From: Crotophaga sulcirostris
Taxonomy: Eukaryota; Chordata; Aves; Cuculiformes; Crotophagidae
DNA: 64,000 bases
Reading direction: 5' to 3'
NCBI GenBank assembly: GCA_013397455.1
Contig: VYZB01000117.1
Span: 375,060 to 439,059, forward strand
Shown: positions 1 through 12,604 of the stretch, in pieces
Layout: each line of letters opens with the position of its first letter
How positions within the stretch are numbered: the first letter of the stretch is position 1
Position numbers and translations under genes: made by a program
Notes under the pieces: generated by a model
Seen by the model: the letters and a program-made list of their open reading frames with translations, nothing else
Told to the model about the DNA's origin: nothing
The model's database searches: none

Positions 1-1379
1 AACTCTATATCTTGCTTCTAACTCTTCCATCAAACGTATTGTAGATGATATCATCCAAGGTTGCAGGTCAATAATTCACTGTAATACATATGAAAAGATC
101 AAGTTCATGACCACCTAAGGAACCAAAACACACGTTTATGTGTGTAATAACACATTACAGGATTGCACAGTCAAAACACAGTCAATAGGGACTCTTCTGG
201 GAACATTTCTTAGGAAGATGTAACCTAAGCATTGTGTATTGCCCTCCAGAGAAGCCTTTTATTTCTATAGAGCAATATAACTGCTTAGTGTTTAGCACTG
301 GAAATTTAGCCTCTTAACCTATGCAGTCTTCCCTGGACATTTAAATGAAGCTCAAAATAAAATTTAGAAAATTTAGCTAGCAGCTTGTCTCCAAGCCCTC
401 TGCTATTAATTAGCTTTCTATGGTGCCTTTTGTCTTAGATGTGGTTGTTGTGTTGCCATTTTATCTATTTTGTAGCTCAACTGTTAGAGTTTTGACAATG
501 CTCATAACTCTCTTAGCAGAATTTCCCAATTTTCTCTGCTTTTAAACAGCACCAAAAGCTTCATTACTCTTGGTTACAATTGCCTTTCTGCCAGCAGGTT
601 TCAGAATTATGACAATGTATCTCCTGCAACCATCCAGCCTTCCTTTTCCTCAATTATTATCATTAGACCATTCATGTGGTCTTTGTGTGCAACTGCTCTA
701 TAGCTGTGGTCACGAGTCAGGGTACTGTGGTCAATACATTGGATATATTCCAGATTTCCTTCCATTAAAATTCATTCCCTCTGCAAAATTAATTGCAAAG
801 ATAATATTTTCTTTGTCTTTGATAATAAGTTCTTTGTCTCAGTGGTGGTACATTGTTGAAGCTGACTGTCAACATGAAGTGTTGAAACTGAGATACACAA
901 AATTTACATATTTCTCCTCTTAAAAAAAATCCTCACGTTTGAACATTCTGTGTTAGTCTGTACATTATTTTCATTTTTTTTAAGTTCATGGTAAACTCAG
1001 ATATGTAACAATTTATTATTGTTTAAAGATTTATGTAACGACAACTGAATTGTGGTTACTGCCTAAGTGATTACCCTTACGCTTAGAGAAAAACTGGATT
1101 TAACAAAGGAAAATCAATTTGCTGTGCTATATTCCATTCCTTCCCTTGATTTGTTTTGGTACCTAATGACTAGCGAATGGAGAGTTTTCAAAACTCAGTT
1201 GTTGTTCAATAACAGTGATAACTTGATCTTTTGGTATGAATTACTTTTAGTTCAAATGGCCTCATAGTCTCCCAGATTTTGAAGCCAAGTAGAATATTGT
1301 CCTTTAGCAAAATGATGCTAGACACTCAGACACAGGCAACAGAAATGGAATAGTCAGTCTAAAACCCAGTCACAGTATA
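1..1379. other. Unique AT-rich sequence, no gene seen
   Basis: No recognisable repeat, RNA gene or coding region. The longest open frame (570-923, +) has a hydrophobic, cysteine- and serine-rich translation with no domain I know, so I treat it as chance. The unique sequence ends where a CR1 tail begins near 1380. Confidence 0.6.
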
Positions 1380-1824
1380 AGAGAATCACAGAAAGGCAGA
1401 GGTTTGAAGGGACCTCTGCAGATCATCTAATCCAATGACCCTGCTAAAGCTTGGTCATTACTACAGGTTGCAGAGGAATGTGTTCAGGTGGGTTTTGAAT
1501 AACTCCAGGGAAGGAGACTCCATAACCTATCTGGGCAGCCTGTTACAGTGCTCCACCACCCTCACAGGAAAGAAGCTTTTCCTCACGTTCAAGTGGAAGT
1601 TCCTGCAGTCCAATTTGTATCTACTGTCCCTTGTCCTGTTGCTGGGCACCACTGAGAAGAGTCTGTCCTCATTCTCTTGACAGCTGCCCATTAGATATTT
1701 GTAAGCATTGATGAGGTCCCCTCTCAGTCTTCTCTTCTCCAGGCTAAACAGACTGAGCTCACTCAACCTCTCCCCAAAGGAGAGATTCTCCAATCTCTGC
1801 AATCTGTGACATCTAGATAGATAT
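1380..1824 (-). mobile_element. CR1 LINE 3' fragment, old
   Basis: This is the 3' end of a CR1 non-LTR retrotransposon inserted in reverse orientation. The plus strand starts with an agaatcacagaaag tail, then the CR1 3'-region phrases gggacctctgcagatcatct and gggcagcctgttacagtgct. It continues into the end of ORF2, where the minus strand encodes [21 protein letters not shown] (near 1690-1760), the conserved CR1 C-terminal segment. The minus-strand frame is open from 1832 to 1527 but lacks all reverse-transcriptase motifs, so the copy is 5'-truncated as most CR1 copies are. The 3' region differs from the copies near 13.3, 29.1 and 45.8 kb, pointing to a separate, probably older subfamily. The 5' limit near 1810-1824 is approximate. 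Confidence 0.88.
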
Positions 1825-4800
1825 TTAACCAATCAAAGTTAGATGTCTAAGATAAACTGATTGTCTAAGATCCACCAACCAAATCATCTGGAGCTCTACT
1901 AACTACAATGAAAGTCTAAACACTCATCAGACTGTCTCAGAAAAGACCTAGAATGCCTTCAGACACTAACATGTAGAAATCCAAATTCATGTGATGTCAT
2001 CTCAAGCTGCAATCCATTCTTACTGCCTTAAGTCACAGAAATGTTGTTGAAGGTTATTTTTTGCATTTTTGGATATTTCTGTTTAAAATTAAAAGTTCCC
2101 CCCCCCCTCAGTTCTATAGTGACAATCATTATCATCCGAATAATATGTTATTCAAGAAGCTGAATAGTTACTAGAAAATTAGCTACTACTTTTTACTTCC
2201 TCTTCTGTTACTGAAGATGTAAAGATAGGAAAAGAGGGAGTGAAAAAATATCATTATAATTTGATTATTTCCATCAGCTGAAGCAGACTCAAACAGTGCA
2301 TAGTTCTCAAATTTAGTGCCAAATGTAATATTAAAGTTTTAAGTTCAGTCTAGCTATTTTGCTTCTTTAAGCATTAAACACTTAAAAAGAGGAATGTAGG
2401 TGTTCTTAAATGAGAACTCAAACTTCTTCAAAGGTCATTGCACCTCCCAAATACCAACATTAGAATGCAGAAGAAAAAATATTTTTTGTGTTTCTGTCCT
2501 GAAGTTGTTTGAATATCCACAAATTTCAGCTGCATATTAGAAAAAGAAAAAAAAAAATCTAACACACTGTCATAGCCTTGTTTTATAGCTGACATTTTGA
2601 AAACCTTAACCTTAGTAATAATGCACAGAGAATTTTCTGACTGGTACACCACAGCCATCAGACAGAGATTTCTACAGAAATCACAAAAGAAATGGACAAT
2701 TACCCAGCTGGTTTTAAAGTGGGAAACATTTTACATCTATTTGCTTTAGCACTTGAGGCACTTCAAACCATCTTCATAAATCTTTTTCCAGCATCACAGT
2801 GGTCAATAAAACTGAATGTGACCTTGAGCAAAATGTGCTATATTTTAATTACAAGAAGGTTATGTGTTGGATTAGGGATAAATGTATTATCCTGTCACAC
2901 AATATGTCAAAGTTGGCAAACATAGCAATGCTTGGCTTGCAGCTGAGGTTTTTCTAGTTTGTAATATTTATCATTGGCCTGGAGCCTGATGCCTGAGGCT
3001 TTATTTTTATTTTTTTTTTTAATGCACTTTTTAGGCTTCTTGGATGTGAATGAGTTGAGCACCACAATATTTTCAATATTTTGTTATTTGTCAGAAAGTG
3101 TTTGTGTGTGTGTGCACATGCACTAACTGTAATACCTACCATATAACCTATATAGACTTTAATTCTATTTTAGACTAAAAAAAATCACAGGTGAATCTGT
3201 ATTTTTAAGGATTATGTATGTGAATATACATAAGTGTACCTTTCTAGATATAAGTACACATGTTCATACATTCACAAAGCCAGAATATATATGTGTCATG
3301 CTACACAACTTTACAGCTAATTGATATTTTTTACTAGATAAAACGTTGCTGTTGGCTTTTGCTTCATGAAAGCTAAAATATTTCACAGCCGTGGCAGTTT
3401 TAGAGTCTGTTTTATAAAACTGTGGAGGACTATTTTACTGGGGGATTCTGGAGAATGAAGAACACAGAAGGAAGATAGGTGAGGAGGAATTTTCTAATGA
3501 AATATTAAACAAACTGACATGGAAGTCTTGGGCCTACCTACAGGGAATCAAAATAACCTGAAATGAAAATCCTTGCTCTGGAACAGACTGGGTGGGATTC
3601 CCTAGGAAATTTCAAACATCATTAAGTGCTTGAAGTTAGGCAACTCAGTCCTGTGTTTGTTGGGGCAGGAGAGGGGAGTGTATAATGAAAAAGCTCCCCC
3701 AAAAAGGGTTTGGAAAATAACAGGAAATTAACAGTATTATAATTCTGCTCATGGTTGCTAACTTTTGATGTTGCAGTGAAGAGCTTCCTCAATCTGTTTG
3801 TTGTTCATGTTGCTCATGAATGAAATAGGCTCAACAGCAACACAGGAACCATTATTTATAACACAATAAAAGTACAGAGAGGGTGAGTCTATTGGGGGCT
3901 GGTAGGGTGGACTGGAATATTATTTTTTCAAGGGACTTACTTTTTGACAGGCAGTAGACTGATCTACCTTTAATCACCTCTTCAATCCAAACAGGGCTAA
4001 TCATAATATAATATTCCTTCTTCCCTTGTCTGTTTGGATTATCATTCTCCATCTAATGCCAAGCAAAAGAAGATCTTTATTTTGGAGCAAAATTGTAACT
4101 TTACTAGATTATAAATAATATATAGCAGTTCATTCTTTTGCCTTCACCTAGGTTTTTCCCACAGCCAAAAATAATTAGAAAGTAATTAAGCTATCAAAAG
4201 CAATGTAGAACTAAGTTACAGTAAATTAACCTACTAGATAATTCTGAGTCTCAATCACTGTATGAGTTAGGGACAGATAAGATGGGAGAAAAATTTATTG
4301 TTTTGGTAAAATATCCCCAGTGCATTTTATGCAAAGCAGTGTTATGTCTTCCCTGAAGTGTCTGTAAGAATTTTGAAATATGTCCAGAATAAACAAATTA
4401 AATAAGACCCAACTTATCAGCTGTACAGGCATTAAGGAGAAAGATTCCCTGGGAGGCTCATTTTCCCTGTTAACTTTCTCTTCCCCATCTTTAATCTACT
4501 TTAACTTTCTTTGGTTTTATCTATTTATTTACTTATTTTAGCTCTGATAATACCCCTCTTCCTGATCTCTCTAAAATGATGTTTTCTGACAGACAGAGGT
4601 AAGAAGGGAGAAAAGCAGGGAAGGAGAGAGGGACATAGAGGGAGTGGTATGGAGCGAAGTTGAAAGGATAAAACAAACTGAGCAGATTGGAGACAGGGGA
4701 GTAAACAGCTGCTCGGGTCAAGATGGAGAAAATCATGTCAGAACTGCAGGACATTTTTATCCAAATCCCAAAGTCTTTTCTTTAACTACTTCTTTCCTAC

Positions 4801-7800
4801 CTACGAGAGTGTCTGCCTGGCACTTCTCCAGAGTTTTGTCCCAAGCTGATATAACCATATGATCCCTAACACCTCAGAGAGGCTGTTCTGCTCAGGCTTG
4901 GGTTCGGTGGCTGTTCCAGCTCAAGCTTTTCACCAGGAAGGCAGTGTAAGCAGCCGTATGCCAGAATCCCTCTTTTTCTTCCTGCCACTTTACACTGCTC
5001 AGAGACCCCAATGACAGGCCTATAATTCTCTGTGGCATAAGGGAGCTCTCAGCTGGCACCAAGCAGCACAACCAACTGTCCCACCAGCTGCTTTTCTGTA
5101 CGTTGCTGAAGGAGAAAAGAGATGAAATGGAACCTGCGCTCTGTCAATGCAGAGACCTGATGGTACCTTGGAGTCTGGGGGACGTGTGAATGTAGCTTAC
5201 AAAGGTGCAACAGCAGAGCAGGAGGACATTCCCAGCTGGATTTTAAGCTCATTAATGTTGGTAGAGTTGTTCTGACAATGTGACTCAGGCTAGCTGCTCA
5301 GATGCTTCCCCGAGGTCCCAGAGAAGCTTTGTAGCATGTGCAAGCTCTGAGAGCTCTGCACATCATTGCCTGAAGTGGCAGTTGCAGAGCTGAAATCTTT
5401 TCTGTGAGTCTTTCTGCACCCCTACTGAATTCACCTCCCCTTGGACCATTAAATCATTAGGGGTTCTTTCACCATTCTGATGACTTCTGTAGGTAACAAT
5501 GAATCTGTACTTGTACTCCAGTAAGCAATAAGCATTTTAAACTCCCAGCACTGCAGAAAGAACAGTAAATTCTGCAGCCATAATGGGAGAAGGAAAGTCT
5601 GTCTACCTGCACATTTTTGGATGGTGTGAGAAATTACAAGCTGATAAATCTGAAACCTATCTACAAGATATGATCCATCCTTGTAGTTTGCAGTAGTGGC
5701 TTTTAAAAACAAACATGAATGTACAAAAGAACATTTGATCTCTCCTTTCTTCCCAAACAGACTCAACAGTGTTGAGGTCCTACAGATGGTTTTACTCCTG
5801 GTACCATGTATGTTAAAGACAGTGTGGTAGCGGAGCCATGCACAAAACTGATGTACATTGAATCAAATCATAGTCTTCTACCTTTTCATTATATCGATCT
5901 TTTAACACAGAGATTAACAACAAACCTCTAGCTTTTTCCTCCAGAACAGGCCTTCAATAATATCCCCTGCCTGTTTTAACTTGGTGATATCTAGTTGAGA
6001 CAATCCAAAACAAAGCATGGGTACAAGTTTGCTCTTGGATTTAAGTTGGCATTCTTTTAGTTACACAAAATCAGTTGGTCTCTTCTGTTAGAGTTCTTAA
6101 TATTTTAATAAAGAATTAAACATTTATAGACTTGCCTCTTCAGTATATTCTGACGTATGTGTACATGTTGTTGTGGTCGTTAAAAGCTTTTAAAGGTCAT
6201 AATTTTATTCTAATGTGCAAAATTTTTTCCAAATTTAATTTCTGAGTGTCCTTTAAATGATCAAAGTTAATTGAAAAGAAAAAATCAATCAGTCGGTACC
6301 ATATGGAAATCTGATTCTTTATAGAAAATGGGAGGATGTTATTATTCTTCCAGTGGTTGGTGGTAAATGTCTTGATTGTGTGCTGTGGCTCCCTTACCCT
6401 TACTGCTTGCAACTTCAGAAAAGGAAAAAGAGGTGAAAAAAAAGCCAACCGAAAACACACCAAAACAAAACCAAACCCAATAAAACTCTGTTCTTTAAAT
6501 CTTGTATTACAAACGTAACAGTATCTGTACTTGCAGAAAACTACCCTGCACTCTGTCCAGTAGAGATCAAAAGTTACATTTGGATAATCACCTCTGGAAA
6601 TAAAAAAATGCGCTCTTATTCTCAGTTCTAGAGAAATTCAATCTCCATGGCAGTCATGACTGGCAGAACCCTGTGAAACTCTTCACAGGGATGGCAGAAC
6701 TCCAGAAGTATGTCCATGGAGATCACTTTCTTAATCACATTCTCATCAGTAAGCATGAGTTTAAGCACAACTGAAGACATGCAGCCACATCTCCTAGGGT
6801 TTGTCGAAATTGTGAAGGGATGGCTAAGGCAAATAAATTTTCTGAGGGCTGATTTTCTCCATCAGGCTCCGGAAATGCCTTGAGCGGAAAATACACAAAG
6901 GCTAAAAGAATACTTCAGGCAAGTGTGCCTGCCCTGATCTTCCTCATACTGGGGTCTGCTTATGCCTAGATTAAAACAGGAGCTTGGTTTAGAAGGACTT
7001 TTGGTCTGAAGCAGCACTTTTATCTTTTTAAGGAATAGCTTATGACAAGAAATTCAGTAAACTGTTCTTGAGCTGTTGACCAGAAAGTCTTAGAGCAGTT
7101 ATACAAAAGTAGCAAAGCAACTCAAAGTAAAAGAAATAAAGACACAAAAATGCAGCATTACTGTTATTGATTTCTTACCATTCAGTCTCTTAGTATATGT
7201 AGGGGATATATTTCCCCCACCTCTTCAAGTCAACAGCGACAATTTATACAGCTATGTACATAATAGCAACACGATCTTTATTTGAAATGTTTCTGTTAAG
7301 AGACAAAGCTTCTGAAGGGAGACTGAAAGCTTTGTCTTGGGCACTGGAAAGCCAACATAGCTTTCTCGTACTCAGTGATTTACTATGAAAGAAATGGGAA
7401 CTATTATCTGCAAAGCCTTCAGAAGATTATAATTAAAGGTGACAGGCTTGAAAGAGGATTTCACATTTCTTTCCATAGCTCATGCCATCAAGTGAAGAGC
7501 TTACAGTGCTTTCCTGCAGAACCAAAGCTGCTCCCAGACGCACTCTCATATAATACTCAGTGATTTAAAAGCTCACACCCACACCTTTCCCTCTTGCATC
7601 ATAAATTGACTGATGATGACAACTGAATAAGATTAGCTCCTCATGGGGACAACCTTCTGCTTAAATAAATGATAAAACTATTTATCCTCCTCTAGTTCTT
7701 TCACCTTTTCCCAGGAGAGTATATGAAGTGGTTTGAAATCCAGCTAGCCAAAATAATAATCCAAGTTTCAAGTTGGAAGCTGTGAGATCCTAAAAAGACC

Positions 7801-9599
7801 TTTGTTTTTGAACCTACCTTATTTGTTCCAAAAGCTAGAGGCATTTTGCAGTTCGTTTGCTCAAACAAGTGCAGAATTTATCTCACTCCTTCAATCCTAG
7901 ATAGATAATTTTTTACATTTTTTCAGGGAAGGAGTTTTTTTCTTTCCCACACAGTGATCATGCTAAAACCAAGTAATTTCTAGTCAAGTTTCTGGTGTGT
8001 TTTGTTCCAAAATTTAACTACCTTATATGATAAAAGTACTAGTTGTTCCTGAATCTAGGATTCAAGCTATGACCAAAATATCTCTTAGTAATGAAACTTA
8101 ATTATCTCTAATATTCCAATGCTGAGCCCTTCATAGTAAAATCATGATCTTTAATGTAAGCTTTGTTTCAACATTGCTTCAGTTAATGGTAGACACTAAG
8201 CCCAAAGACTGGAGAAATAAAAGATTCTTTTTGATGCGCTCTAAAGCATTTATAGATATGACATTATGTCTTCAATGAATAATAAAAAAACCAAAACCAG
8301 ACAGAAAACCAAACCCAAACAGTTTACATTTATAATGTTTAAAGGGAGGGGGAGAGGGATGGCAGGCTGGGTCCTGACCCTGGAACAAGGCAGCTTTAGA
8401 GAACTGTCATCCATACAGACGAATGGAGCCAATCAGACTTAGCAAAGAAACGTGTAATCTTTAGACATTGAATTCCCAAATTAGGTATTCAGGCGAGCTC
8501 ACAAAATTTTCAGTATTTATCAGTGAAAAATACATGGGGTACAATGGCAAAAAAGGAATACTTGTCTTTTGAATTGCAAGTTTATTAGTGTGCAATCCTG
8601 TCATCAAAGGCTATCTAGTCATAAATACAAGCAGAGACAGAGAATTAGATTAGATTAGAAGAACTGGATGTTTTACAGCAACAGATCAGCTATGTCAGAA
8701 AACAAGTGGAAGACTGAGAAAAATAAGAAGTACTGATGAAACTATATGAGGTCACTAAATTCTAGAAAACAGGGGACTCCAACACCATCGGGGACAAGAA
8801 GTCTTAATGGCTTCATCTTTTTGACGTCACTGAGGACATAAGGTTGCTGCAGGACACTACAAAGAAAGTAGTCAGAGCTTGGGGATTTAAGATAGTTCAG
8901 TGCTAAGTTTTGGAAGTCTTAATTTTGCCAGACTTTGAAAAGTCTTCCTAATTTCTAACATTGAATTTTGTAAAGAATAAAATTACTAAAATTTTTAGCA
9001 ATAAAAAGAACAGAAAGAGAATAAGGGTTAATGTATTCTTATCTTTGTTGACAAAAATTATACTTTGGTAAATGAACAGGACTGAGATGAGGTAAATATG
9101 TAGATGAAATAATAAGGTGAAAGGAAAGATAAAATAATATACATACACACACACTCCATGACTGAAGGAAGAGGGGCAGGGTCTGAAAAGCATGGGAAGT
9201 ACAATGGCAAGGACAGAAGAAGAAACATGCTATAGAGAAGGAAAACACTATAAGTGTTAAAGATCAGTTCACAGTTCTGTGGGAATCCTCAGTAGTTGTG
9301 ATATTATAAACCACATCCAGTTTTCTTTGTTTTCTGGAAAAGATCTATTATCCTCATCCAAAATTGTATAGCTCTGTCTATTGACTTTAAATTACAGTTC
9401 TGATAATAAAGTGGAAATTGAAATTACAACTCCGGTGCCAAGCACACAAATTACACCTGTAGCTGGATGTCAGAGCTGAGCTTGTGATTCTCCAGAGCAT
9501 TTGTTAATTCCCACAGTGGTCCATGAACTCCTACCTGAGACATCTGCAGAGATGGCAATTTACTGATTTGAGACAATTGACCCATTTGAGTCAAGAGGG
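1825..9599. other. Unique AT-rich sequence, no gene seen
   Basis: About 7.8 kb without a recognisable gene. Small features only: a C10 run at 2098-2107, T- and A-rich runs near 3005-3020, a short GT run near 3105-3115, a perfect 9-bp hairpin at 6669-6690, A/C-only tracts at 6451-6480 and 8281-8321, and a short CA run near 9141-9152. Open frames such as 5449-5766 (-) are short and match no family I recognise. Confidence 0.55.
6669..6690. repeat. Perfect 9-bp inverted repeat (hairpin)
   Basis: The arms ccctgtgaa (6669-6677) and ttcacaggg (6682-6690) are exact reverse complements around the 4-base loop actc. The hairpin is flanked by a direct repeat tggcagaa (6661-6668 and 6692-6699). There is no T-run after it and no gene context, so no function is assigned. 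Confidence 0.7.
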
Positions 9600-9879
9600 A
9601 ATGAGCTCTTATGACTTCACTGCAAAGTATTTGACTCGTTGCTACAACACCAATGACCTAGAAGAGTCTTAGACCCTCTGATTGACATTATTTGTGTACT
9701 TTAGTGTGCTACTTAACATCATGGGTAGGTCATCAACTGTCCAACCATTCTTCAAGGAGGTTTCTACTCCAAAAGTGATCAAACTGAACACAGATAAGAT
9801 GCTTGTAAGTAGTCAGTAAGATCTGTTCCTGCAGAGTCAGGGATGGTCACATAGAACAGTTGTTTGTAACAGCACGTAC
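9600..9879 (+). mobile_element. Decayed dispersed repeat, probably ERV internal
   Basis: This stretch is clearly related to 55190-55445. Shared landmarks in the same order are ctcgttgctacaa, a ttgtgt...agtgtgct...ttaacat block, gaggtt/gaggttcctgctac-like sequence, aaactgaacacagat(a/g)agatgct, and a closing ctgcagag segment. Here it lies directly upstream of an LTR-like fragment (9880-10170), so the simplest reading is the 3' internal part of an endogenous retrovirus joined to its 3' LTR. Frames are broken and I recognise no viral protein motif in it. The retroviral assignment is inference; the homology between the two copies is directly visible. The 5' limit is uncertain and may reach back to about 9560. 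Confidence 0.5.
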
Positions 9880-10170
9880 TGTTTGGGGCTCTAATAGAGT
9901 CAATTTTCTTGATAGCATCTTCTGTGGTGCCCTGTTTTGGATTTGCAACAATGTTGATAAAACAGGGACATTTCAGTTGTTGAACAGTGCTTACACAGTG
10001 TCAGATTGTCCCACCAGCAGTAGACTGGGGTGCAAAAGCAGTGAGTGAATTCCTTACTTTACCTTGCTTACATGTGCAGTTTCTGCTTTACCTATTAAAC
10101 TGTCTTTATCTCAGCCCTTGAGTTTTCTTACTTTTACCCTTTTTGTTACCTTTTTGTTTTTTCAGAGTCT
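9880..10170 (+). mobile_element. Decayed ERV LTR fragment
   Basis: This is a diverged, internally shortened relative of the LTR at 14508-15062. Shared blocks in order are a tgttttggattt segment, aatgttgataa, a tcagttgttg...agtgcttacac region, and the 3' block cctattaaactgtctttatctcagccc, which holds the ATTAAA-type polyadenylation signal (near 10092). The middle section, including any TATA box, is missing relative to the better-preserved copy. No target-site duplication is visible. It directly follows the dispersed repeat at 9600-9879, as a 3' LTR would follow internal sequence. It is a non-functional remnant. Confidence 0.65.
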
Positions 10171-12604
10171 GGATTCACTTTTATCTCCTGGATATAGTAT
10201 GGAGACTTGCAAATTCATTTAAAAAAAAATCCAAACAAATATCATGATATCATAATATCATAATTCCAATTTATTATTAAAATATTGTTTTTTCCATCTT
10301 GGGTTTAATTTGTGTTGGTGACTGAGAGAAATGTCCTTTCTTCATTTTCGTCATTGTCCTTGAAATGTGATACCCATGATAGACAGCATTGGAGAAGCAT
10401 TGACATGCTGTGGCTGATAGTCCTGTCTTCCTTTTATGTATGCATCTTGTGTATGACTCTATTCCTATCTTTTGAAAGGACTTGTTCTTCTGCAACTTAA
10501 GCAAAAGAACTGTTTTTTCCAAAAATATGTTTGCTACTCTTTTTCCAAGAACTGACAGTGACATATAATGCTGTACTGATTTATGTTAGATTTATGCAGA
10601 AAAATATTTTTGTATACTTCTTGAATAATTGTGTATACAATTATTAAGCTTCTGGCTTTTACAGCCTTTATAAAAGATTGATTTTTGGCCATTCCTGCTT
10701 CAGCTGAGTTTAGCCTCAACCATGATGCAAACAGCCTGTGACCTGACAGAATATTAATCTATTCACTGGACTAGTCCCTTGGGCTGAATAATTCTTTCAG
10801 TCTTGAGAACAAAACAAGCCTCCAATGTTTTGTTTAGTAAATCACTTAACAGGAGGTCACAGTGAATGCGTGACCAGGTTAAATGATATTTATTATTAAG
10901 TAAGTATAGACAAGCCCTCCTGTGCACATTCTTAATTTGGGTGAAGAACACTTGCCATCAGGAGTCACTGCATGCATAATGGGAATCTTCCACACGAAGC
11001 AGTTTCCCTTCTTTAAATGCAGGGTTTTGCAAAGACTGGTAGGCTTTTAGGACATGATGGATTTGCCTAGCTCTGTGTAACCTGAGGTCAGAGAGAGGTT
11101 TCATCCTCAGCTAATTTCATAAAATGAAAATAATCATTTTTGTTTATAGAGGGTGTAGCTCTGAACATTTTTATATTAAAAAAATACCTGAAAATAAGAT
11201 AATTTCTCCTGATGTAATTCATCTTGATATCAGAGCACTAAACACAAAGGTTTAATTAACAACCAGCAGTACCTTGTTTTCAGCCATCAGGCTCCCTTAA
11301 TAGTAGATACTTAAGTATTCATCAATTTATCCTTAAAGAAAGAGAAATATTGTCTCTCTTTTTTAAAGCTGGAGATACAGGCAAAAGACGAGAGTGTGAA
11401 TCACGATGTCAAGGGTCCATAGAACCATTAGCATATAAAACCAAGTCTTCCTACTCCTCTAGCACCTTAAATATGGTATCATGAATTAACATCAAAAAAC
11501 TCAAAAAAATATGCCTTCCTTGACAGCTCTTTGGATTTCCTTCTGCATCCAGGATTACCCTTCCTTCATCTATTTTTAGTCTTTTTCTTTCCTTTTTTTT
11601 CCTTGCATGTTTTGTTTTTATTATCTATCAAAATCTAAAGAAGGGAATTCAGATGTGTATGCAACCTCCCTTGAATGGAAGAATAATAAATAGTCTCATC
11701 TGTCAAGGTGTGGAGTGAAGAGCAAATTAAATAGCAGCATAACTCAGGCAGCATTAATGGGGAAGTTAATTAGATTAGTTTGGTAGTAAAATACCTGTAA
11801 AAATCCTTGTCAATATTTCTTGAAGAAATTATGCAAATCCAAACCCATGCATTAACAGGTTAGAATTAAGTGATAAATTAATAAAAAAATAATCCCCAAA
11901 CCTAAAACAACCTCCTGCAAAAAAATCAAATAATAACAAAACTCCAGTACTGTGAGGGCTTTCGAGGTAGCTGTTGCTGATGTCTTTTTGGCAACAGTAA
12001 ACTCAGGCAGAGACATTACCTTTTTTTTCTCTCCCAGACCCAGGCTTGGTAAAGGTACAGCAAAACAGTTTGTCACGAAGTAAGCCATTTTGCCCCCAGA
12101 TATGATAGATTTTGTTCCAATTCTTGTCATAAATTGATAAAACTTGGAAAAACATGACCAAGTGTGTCAGCTGCTCTGCTCTGCTTGTTCCTCAGCGCAT
12201 CATAATAACAGCTCAGCCGCTGTCTGCATGTTCTTTCTTCCCTTATATCTCCACTGACACCTTCAGGGCTTCACCTCCACAGCTGTTATCATAAAGAAGT
12301 GAGGAGTGACCTCAGAAAGCAACGTGAAGAGGCAGCAGAAAGAAACCTCTGCAGTCCTCAGGGTGCTCGGTAGCTAGGCAGCTGGTGTGAGCCTGCATTT
12401 TTCCTGTCTTTTCCTTTCCACGTAGCTCCCTTACCTTGTGTTGATTTTTTTCTTCCTGTTTTCCATTAAGTTCTGTTTCTCTTTCCTAAGACCTTGAACC
12501 ACCACATATGCATTTACGCAGTTTTTAAGCATTCTTAACTCCTGATAACTTACACCAGGAACACATTGTCATGTTCCTCTTTGAAATGAGACGTCTGATG
12601 AGAC
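10171..12604. other. Unique AT-rich sequence, no gene seen
   Basis: No recognisable gene or dispersed repeat. There is a small cluster of atatcat repeats at 10240-10262 and an A/C-rich stretch near 11881-11930. Minus-strand open frames at 10277-10564 and 11852-12130 are lysine- and serine-rich with no domain I recognise. Confidence 0.55.
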
